Shown: one piece after another, positions 57,333 through 64,000 of the stretch
Position numbering within the stretch: position 1 is the stretch's first letter
How the letters are laid out: each line of letters opens with the position of its first letter
Source of the DNA: Sinonovacula constricta
Taxonomy: Eukaryota; Mollusca; Bivalvia; Cardiida; Solecurtidae
DNA: 64,000 bases
Assembly: GCA_007844125.1 (NCBI GenBank)
Contig: CM017556.1
Coordinates: 72,598,193-72,662,192 of the forward strand
Direction: 5' to 3'
The notes under the pieces: generated by a model
What the model was told of the DNA's origin: nothing
What the model saw: the letters and a program-made list of their open reading frames with translations, nothing else
Databases searched by the model: none
Program-made: the position numbers and the translations under genes

Positions 57333-58130
57333 TTCAAGGTGGTATCCAGCAGTTTGCCATATCAGATGAAAGTATCTTTTTTCTGTTTTGTGGAAGGTAG
57401 GCAAAAATTCTTAATACATTCGTACTTAGTCGAAGTAAAGACGGCTTTGACCACTCCCTATATTGTTATACAGGACAAAATGCGAAAGAAAATCACTCGC
57501 AAAGTTCATTATTTCCAAATCTACAGTTAAACACGATAATTTTCAAGGATATCAAGGACTTCCTGGATACGATTTCAACAGTAAGCTTTCACGTGTTTTT
57601 CTTAGTTTTAAAAAAAGGCCATTTCTGCAGCTTGGCTAAGACAGTTATAAGACAATCGGTAGAACCGATGGATCCTCCTCGAATAAACGCTAATTCCAAA
57701 AGGGATTTTTTATGCTCCGGTTAAAATTAAAGTATTGAAAATAACAAAGGGCAATAACTCCTAATTTATGCAAAACAGAGTTATGGTTCTTATACACCGC
57801 ACTTCTCCTCATTAAGATCCATTTGCCTATGAAGTTTCAAGTTGACACCTCTTCAAGTTTTTGTGTTATACTCCTGACAAAATTATGACGGATGCACGGA
57901 TGAATGAACGAACGGATGGGCGAACGACGGGACGGGACAGGAGGGAAAACAAGCGTCCACTATATGCTCGCCCATAGGTGAGCAGTAAAATACCTGTTTG
58001 CAATGACAAGCGGGGATTTATGCTACACAGTCACACAGGTATAGGGCATTAACAAACAGTATTTTTCATGTAACATTTTTGATTATTTGAGAAAAATATT
58101 TGATCCAAACTCTCGGATACCACATTTAAG
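57333..58130. mobile_element. TIR element (same family as 20206), split by a nested insertion
   Basis: Ends ttcaaggtggtatcc (57333) and ggataccacatttaag (58115-58130) are inverted repeats and match the ends at 20206 and 20732. The interior is collinear with the 20206 copy (tttgcc..., cacgtgtttttcttagtttt, atttctgcagcttggct, then aatacctgtttgcaatgac), except for about 340 extra bases between 'gctaagacag' and 'taaaatacctg'. Confidence 0.65.
57646..57985. mobile_element. Nested ~340-bp dispersed repeat ('acaaagggcaataactcc' type)
   Basis: This is the insertion that interrupts the TIR element at 57333-58130. It contains 'acaaagggcaataactcc', 'gagttatggttctta', 'aagtttcaagttgacacc' and a gacggatgcacgg-type tract near the right end. 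I recognise this layout as very common in bivalve genomes. 'cagt' flanks both junctions and may be the target duplication. Confidence 0.6.
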
Positions 58131-58167
58131 AAACCACCTTACATCGAAATCACCATATACCGGTAGA

Positions 58168-58543
58168 ATTCACCCCAGGCGCGTTTCTGCCACTTACGCA
58201 CTTTACGCACGTGCGTAACCTCCGTTCGGAAAATCGAAAATCTAAAAGTACTAAAAACACTAAGAAAGTCGATGCCTAACCCGAGTTAGAAATGATATAT
58301 TTTATTTCCGTAGTTTCTATTTTATAAAATCTTATTACCAAACCAATCAAGTTGAAAAGGTTTAAAATGATTAAACTTATACACGTCAGGATTTTAGTCG
58401 TTTATATTTTGCGTTAAGTTCCTCGCATGTCCGCATTTTGCCTGTTATTCATTAGAAAAGAACCGAATGTATTTAAAAGTATTACTACAAAGGTTATTTC
58501 CCTTGTAATTGTGCGTAATTTTAAAAACGACCCTGATTCACCC
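58168..58543. mobile_element. hAT-like non-autonomous element with perfect 8-bp TSD
   Basis: ATTCACCC at 58168-58175 and 58536-58543 is an exact 8-bp target duplication flanking 58176-58535. The ends CAGGCGCGTTTCTG and (reverse complement of the right end) CAGGGTCGTTTTTA are imperfect inverted repeats. Each is followed by a tacgcac motif, and the CAGGc/g start fits hAT elements. It is 360 bp long without a coding frame. Confidence 0.8.
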
Positions 58544-58930
58544 GCATACATTTCAGATATAACATCGCTTGTATAATCAAGTAATGTACACATGCAATAT
58601 CATGGATTGTGTTTTCGTTTTTTTTTGTGATACAAACATAGTGCAACCAGGTGTGCACACGGACATAATCAGACGGTCCACCACCACGTCATTCCAGTAT
58701 TACATGTAACGACCTGTTCAAGGTCAATTATAGTCTCGGTGCCTGACAACCGGTCGTTTTTGTAACGTACACGGCTACGTACTGATTAATGTCCAGGATA
58801 AGTTTTAAACTTCGTGACCGTCACTGCCATTGAAGCCAAGTATGCGTGGTGAACAACACTATGTCAGTTTTGCGACCTGTCTAGACCTTAACCAGTCGTC
58901 ACCTGGATGACTTGTGTAACTGTCCGAGAT
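58544..58930. other. No feature seen
   Basis: Mixed composition, no coding-like frame, no repeat. Confidence 0.4.
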
Positions 58931-59023
58931 ACGGACCACTACGGACCACTACTGACCACTACTGACCACTACTGATCACTACTGACCACTACTGACTACT
59001 ACTGACCACTACTGACCACTACT
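58931..59023. repeat. 10-bp minisatellite (actgaccact), ~9 units
   Basis: Tandem actgaccact with cgg/ctg, gatc and gact variants. The first two units carry cgg instead of ctg. Confidence 0.95.
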
Positions 59024-59320
59024 CCCATTGTGATATACAGTTAGTATGGCATCGATTGAAAGAGAACAGCTTCATCATATGACTATACATGTAATACGAA
59101 TTGTTGTGATGGGGTACATGTAAGTCATATACCAGATTGGTAATTTTAAACGTTTTTTAGTCGGCAATTTATAAGTAGAGGATTTTTTTTATCATCATTC
59201 TGATTTCAAAAATTAATTTCGTTATATAAAAAATTGGACTATAGTTAAGTTCACTAAATGGACCATCTAAAGGGGAGACTTTAGGTCATAACAAAATGTT
59301 TGATTTGTTTTGTGTTTGCG

Positions 59321-59503
59321 AACAATAATGACCATTATAACGACCTGCAGGCTATTTTGGTGAAGAAAGACCCCAGATACATGTCTTGGTAGAATCCACC
59401 TATGCACCGCAGGTTTTGAAAGTGACTCGAACCCACGTGGGATGGGAAGCAGAGGAGTTACAAGTCAGGCGACTCTACCCTCTATGGCACGGGCGACCCA
59501 ACA
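59321..59503 (-). mobile_element. tRNA-derived SINE, minus orientation
   Basis: On the minus strand a tRNA-like head with cgcccgtgccatagagggt precedes a B box, gggttcgagtc. The body gcataggtggattctacc, ggggtctttcttcac and aatggtcattattgt aligns with the tail of 40250-40567. It is the second near-full copy of the family. Confidence 0.65.
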
Positions 59504-59837
59504 ATGTTTGAAATACAGTCCCGCTTAGTCATGTCCTCACACCTTCGGAAAACTTTAACTTTGCTTTAGTTATCAAACGAACATTGAAATTGTCCAATTA
59601 AACTGAAAAAGTCCGTTATTCATAGTCTGTTTAACACAACTATGATTTTCGTAAAGCTGGGTCACAATGAGTCGAATTAACACCTTTGTATTTTTTATTT
59701 CAAAAATGGACAACCTTGTTGAACCAAAATAAATAATGTTATGAACTTTCTTTCTGGTCAGTAATCGTGAACATGACATCCTTTAAATGCTTGCGTTTTC
59801 TTTACGTTACGAGAAAAAGAACCTCTCCGAACTGAAG

Positions 59838-60302
59838 TTTTCAACTTCTCTGTAGCCGGTGATAGCTCAACAACCATCCGAACAGACGTTTTTCAGGCGC
59901 GTAGCTGCCTGTACGCAGAATACGCAGCTGCGTACACATTGTTAACAATGAATGAAAAAACAACAACAATTAAATATGTAATAGAAATGGCGATTAATTG
60001 AAATATGAAAAAGATTTAAAAAATATATATATATATATTGCTAAATCTATTAAGTAACTTTTCTGTAGCTCCCCTGGCAGGGAACAAATTTACTGCTCTT
60101 ATATTTCAAATCAGAACTTAACCGCCCCTGACCCCCCCCCCCCCCACCCCAGCGGCCATGCGTACACATCATATCATGCCTAGCTACGCCCCTGTTTTTC
60201 AACATTTTAGTAGCCGGTTGTAACTCAACGACATGTTTGAACTGACGCTTTTTAACTACTGTGTAGTCAGTTTTAGCTCAACATCTTGTCCAAACTGCGG
60301 TA
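59838..60302. repeat. ~52-bp degenerate tandem (3 units) split by a TIR element
   Basis: Units at about 59842, 60195 and 60250 share ttttcaact...tagtagccggt, tgtaactcaac and gaactgacg. The first and second units would be contiguous but for the 300-bp insertion at 59894-60194. Confidence 0.6.
59894..60194. mobile_element. hAT-like TIR element inside a tandem repeat
   Basis: Left end CAGGCGCGTAGCT and inverted right end CAGGGGCGTAGCT agree at 12 of 13 positions, each followed by tgtacgca/gtgtacgcat. gtttttca (59888 and 60194) occurs at both junctions, consistent with an 8-bp duplication if the true ends are 1-2 bases inside. A C15 tract sits near 60128-60143. Related to the element at 58176-58535 by its CAGGCGCGT start. 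Confidence 0.6.
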
Positions 60303-60405
60303 GTATACATCAACCATTAACTACACAACTAATTGTTTCAATTTAAATATATCTAAAATGTCGATTAAGGCCCGCGAAAAAAAAAACAACCTAACCTAGG
60401 CAAAA

Positions 60406-60650
60406 TCACTTTAAAGGTGGTATTCTACAGGTTGCCTATATCATGCATGTAACAACATGAATTGTAAGACAGTACAAATCGAACAATAGATCGCTTTTAA
60501 TGTCCATTTTTAACATCTGTAATTAAGCACTAGGGGGACTTCAAGCTAAAATAGATGTCGACGTCATAGCTAATTACGCGGATAATCATGAAATGTGATT
60601 TCAAAAGTAAAAGGTTACATGATTTTCTTAGTTTAGATTGATAATTTCAA
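60406..60650 (+). mobile_element. TIR element of the 20206 family, left part only
   Basis: It begins tcactttaaaggtggtat and runs through 'gttgcctat', 'gatgtcgacgtcatagc' and 'gattttcttagttt', in the same order as 20206-20500. The right half is absent. Confidence 0.55.
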
Positions 60651-62267
60651 CAAAAAAGTAGAAAAAAAGTTAACAGATGATGTGCAATATATATTTGTTT
60701 TTAATTGCTATTACTCATAGGTCGTGTATTTACTTTTAATCTGGTTTGTAGTTTTAAACTATTACACTTGCAATGTGCATTTTCGATGTCGGTAAGTCCG
60801 TGATGCAACATTTCATTACCTCCCCTTTACCTATACCTTTCATGAACAAAAACAAAGGTAAACACATCGTAAAATATATCTGAATCACAAGTCACGACGT
60901 TGCGCCAAATTCTGTAATCACTTCTAGCTCACTCATTATTTATAGCTCATGTGTTTTAAATAGCACACTGTCCTGGCAGAAATGTTATGCCCTTTTTTGG
61001 TCATAGGCGAGAAACTACACTGTCAGACGATGATAACATCTCCAGGGAAGGAAGGCTAGGTTCCGCAACGTCATATTGACCCGGAAAAATGCCGGGTGCA
61101 TGGTAATAGTCCGAATTTATTACAACTGGGCCGAAGGCTTAAAAAACATAAAGTCGAGTATAAGAACCACCTTTTGAGCATTTGATTGATAGAATTTTCT
61201 TTAACTTATTTAATTAGAACCAAAACATGATTTTAAAAAAGAGCATACTCTTTTGGAAAATACTGACCCTGATGCTTTGTTAGAGAAACTGCTGTTTCTT
61301 ACGTATTCGTAAAAATTCTACACGTTAATTTATTTTTCAGCCTAAGGTTGACGAAGAATAATATTCCACTTGTACTTTAAAATTCGGTCGGTAAGAAGGT
61401 TTGTGAAAATCTATTTTAAGCTCAAATGTAATCGAACCTAGGTACGAAGACGTTCATTCACTTAGGCTCCGGAAGTCGGTTATCCACATGTAGATTTCAT
61501 GTTAAAGGTTTTGGAATGTGTTCACGCGTTGGCGTCATGCACATGCACCGTATCAACTGCGTTTGTTTATACTGAATCTGTGTCAGTTGGTATTTTATGG
61601 GAAATATAGATACGACATTTAAACCAGTCTGTGTTTTGATTAATTGTCCTACAAGATAAGGCATGTCCGGAAAACGGTCGTGTCTAAACTGGGTGACCTT
61701 GAAATGCACGGGACTGTCCCAGCCATTGGCGAGGTTATATATCCTGTGACTTTTAACCACTTGGATTGCATCAACTGAAAACTAACTGGAAATCAAATAT
61801 AGTAGGTTCAAAACTGTTGAAAATGCAACCAGTTATAAACTAGCTTACACGTAAAATCAACATCTCACACACAGGGATTTTTATCAAAATGTTGCAAAAG
61901 CGACAATTATTATTAATAAAAATCAAATATTAAAAAGCAGCCGATTAGTTTTGTCCAAAACACACACGAATGATATGACATGAAACTATTATTGTAATGG
62001 TTCGCCCATTTCTTGCTTCATAGACTTCGGGTGTCGGCATGTTATAAGGTCAACTGGAAACTTTTCAGACATCGCTTAAAGGGCGCCGTCAGTAACTGGG
62101 ACACAGGGTTAACAACGTTATCTTGGTTCAGAGACATCAAGTATTTAACTATTGTTTACTCCTTACTTACACCTGTCCCAGTGTCAGTGATAAGATTTTT
62201 AGGCATGCTTAAATATAAAACGTTGCATCACAGGCCAAACCCGTCAAAATAAAACGTCGTTTATAAA
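60651..62267. other. No gene seen
   Basis: AT-rich. The open frames at 61497-61760 (minus) and 62013-62252 (plus) have no recognisable motif and are probably chance. Confidence 0.4.
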
Positions 62268-64000
62268 TGTAAATGTCGATGGTTATACTTGTTTTGAAAG
62301 TATAAGGCAAAATAGTGTATGTTCATTGCAAACTAGCAGTGGATTAGCAGTTTTTGTTAAAAATAATTTTGTTGTAAACAAATTAGTAATGCGTATTTTC
62401 CCAGAGCTACATGATTGCATTGTATTGCGTCTGAAGTGTAGCATGTATTCGGATATGTCTGATGTCATAATATTATTTATTTATGTCTCTCCAGAAGGAT
62501 CTACAGTTTATAATGATAGAGAGTATACAAACAGTGTACAGTATGTAAACGATAGTATACAAACAGTGTACAGGATGTAAACGATAGTATACAAACAGTG
62601 TACAGTATGTAAACGATAGTATACAAACAGTATACAGGATGTAAACGATAGTATACAAACAGTGTACAGTATGTAAACGATAGTATACAAACAGTGTACA
62701 GTATGTAAACGATAGTATACAAACAGTATACAGGATGTAAACGATAGTATACAAACAGTGTACAGTATGTAAACGATAGTATACAAACAGTGTACAGGAT
62801 GTAAACGATAGTATACAAACAGTGTACAGGATGTAAACGATAGTATACAAACAATACGGAATGTATACCTTAAAAATTATATTATTTAGCTGATGATTTG
62901 AATGCTAACACGAAAAATATGTTAGATTTTATACCAGACGATAATTTGGATTTTGTTTTCAATCTAAATTTAGATTATATATCAGACAATTTTGACATGA
63001 CAAGATGTAACAAAGATGACAAATCCAATTCTTTTGGTAAATCACTAGTGGAGCTTTGTTGCTTAAATGACATGTTCACCTGTATCACGACATAGAGGGT
63101 GGTTTTACATGTATTACTAACAATGGTGCGAGTGTAGTTAATTACCATATTGCATCATCTGATTTGTTTCCTTACATAACAAACTTCTATATTGACCTTC
63201 GCAATGAATCGGATCATTTTTCCGTTTGTTCTAGTCTAACTTTTCAAAATAAAAGAAATTCAAGCGCAAATAGTTGTTCTAATCGTAGTGTTAACATAAA
63301 CAAGCATTGTTTTTTGTTGATTTACAAATGTATAAATGGAATGCAGAATTCAGTTTAGACTTTATGACATTGTTTATATTAAAGTTAAATCAGTCTTTTG
63401 AAGATATAATACAAATGATTGCCTGTAATGTAAATGACGTTGTTGAGTTTATTCTGTCTATATATAGAACCGCAATTGTGAATTTATGGGTAATGCATGG
63501 AAGAGATGATGTTTCAAGTTATGCTGAGACAGTCATTGAACTACAACGCCAGTTAGATGCGTTGGCAGATTTTTGTCAATTTTCAGGAATTAATATCAAT
63601 CACTCCAAGACCGAAATTATTGTATTTAGAAAGAGCGGACCTCTACGGGCATACGAAAAATGGACTTATATGGGAGAAAGAGTTAATGTCACATCTGATT
63701 ATAAATACATGGGTTTAATATTTTCTTCTACATTATCGTGGAATAAAGCTAAGGAAAAGCTTGCTGCTCAAGCACAGATATTCATTAACACTATTAAGGC
63801 TTTTGAACGTAACTTTGGTAAATTTGAACTTGTGGAATATTTTAAACTTTTTGATTCCATGGTCAAGCCTTTTCTAATTTACGAAGCAGAGATATGGGGC
63901 ACTTAGGTTGAAGATGAAATTGAACAAATCCAGATAAATTTTTGTAAAGATTTCTTAGGACTTAGAAATACTAAAGTTAATAATTGTATGGTATTATGAG
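62268..64000 (+). pseudogene. Decayed LINE (endonuclease and RT fragments), runs off the window
   Basis: + strand pieces in order. NVDGYTCFES, SSGLAVFVKN, FPELHDCIVLRLKC and ILFIYVSPEGSTVYNDRE (62268-62523) are the N-terminal half of an APE endonuclease. A 32-bp minisatellite follows, then ADDLNANTKNML and LDYISDNFDMTRCN, and in another frame GGFTCITNNGASVVNYHIAS and SDHFSV (the catalytic Ser-Asp-His end). From 63307 the frame holds an RT remnant whose palm is largely deleted. RDDVSSYAETVIELQRQLDA appears where a FADD motif is expected, then INHSKTEIIVFRKSG, DYKYMGLIFSS and PFLIYEAEIWG, then a TAG at 63904, after which homology continues to the window end. Type resembles the 16250-18100 remnant. 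Confidence 0.8.
62523..62856. repeat. 32-bp minisatellite, ~10 units, inside LINE coding DNA
   Basis: Unit gtatacaaacagtgtaca followed by gtatgtaaacgata. Variants are gtgtaca/gtataca and gtatg/ggatg. It begins directly at the SPEGSTVYNDRE codons of the decayed endonuclease. Minus-strand frames of 92-125 codons across it are by-products of its stop-free reverse strand. Confidence 0.96.

Noticed and set aside
62473..62854. Three overlapping minus frames (92-125 codons) with CLYTIVYILY-type repeats
   Set aside because: Artefact of the 32-bp minisatellite; the coding strand is the + strand LINE remnant.

Overview
The window looks like AT-rich, gene-poor intergenic or intronic DNA from an animal nuclear genome. 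The mix of LINEs, tRNA-derived SINEs, short TIR elements and long minisatellites points to a mollusc, most probably a bivalve. One support is a short repeat containing 'acaaagggcaataactcc', which I associate with bivalve genomes; the species assignment is inference. No complete, clearly functional host gene is visible. Host coding content is limited to a few exon-like segments, several of them decayed.

Layout. 0-5 kb: a probable last exon on the + strand (385-579, poly(A) signal at 887), then a decayed four-exon minus-strand gene (3836-4993). Its motifs and splice phases identify it as a relative of a transposon-like family I recall as DUF7869-type. 5-7.2 kb: a tRNA-derived SINE, an inverted repeat and an exon-like pair. 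7.2-10.7 kb: a satellite with a 49/50-bp unit. 12.3-14.7 kb: two exon-like minus-strand segments, one ending in a THAP-like ICSVHF motif, beside CpG-containing DNA. 15-20.8 kb: SINE-like repeats, a decayed LINE on the minus strand (16.25-18.1 kb) and a TIR element. 22-26.5 kb: a compound microsatellite, a TIR element with a TA duplication, and a degenerate repeat block with about 1.07 kb periodicity.

28.2-31.95 kb holds a frameshifted Tx1/L1-like LINE ORF2 on the minus strand. 35.3-39.1 kb holds an intact 1131-residue LINE polyprotein on the + strand. It has endonuclease, reverse transcriptase and a C-terminal CCHC motif, and a 2A-type ribosome-skipping motif (DIEENPGP) behind a hydrophobic leader. 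42.0-51.8 kb is a roughly 9.8-kb GC-rich minisatellite of 24-bp units. It has a clear higher-order structure (a 3309-bp duplication built of 693, 1297 and 1319-bp blocks) and is open in several frames on both strands. 51.9-60.6 kb carries several TIR elements, one an hAT-like element with a perfect 8-bp target duplication. The window ends in a third kind of LINE, decayed, whose endonuclease coding region is interrupted by a 32-bp minisatellite.

There is no operon-like cooperation between genes. What links the features is element biology: autonomous LINEs (one apparently intact), SINEs and MITEs dependent on such machinery, and arrays expanded by local duplication. The strongest items are the 2A-bearing intact LINE, the 24-bp higher-order array and the decayed multi-exon DUF7869-like gene.
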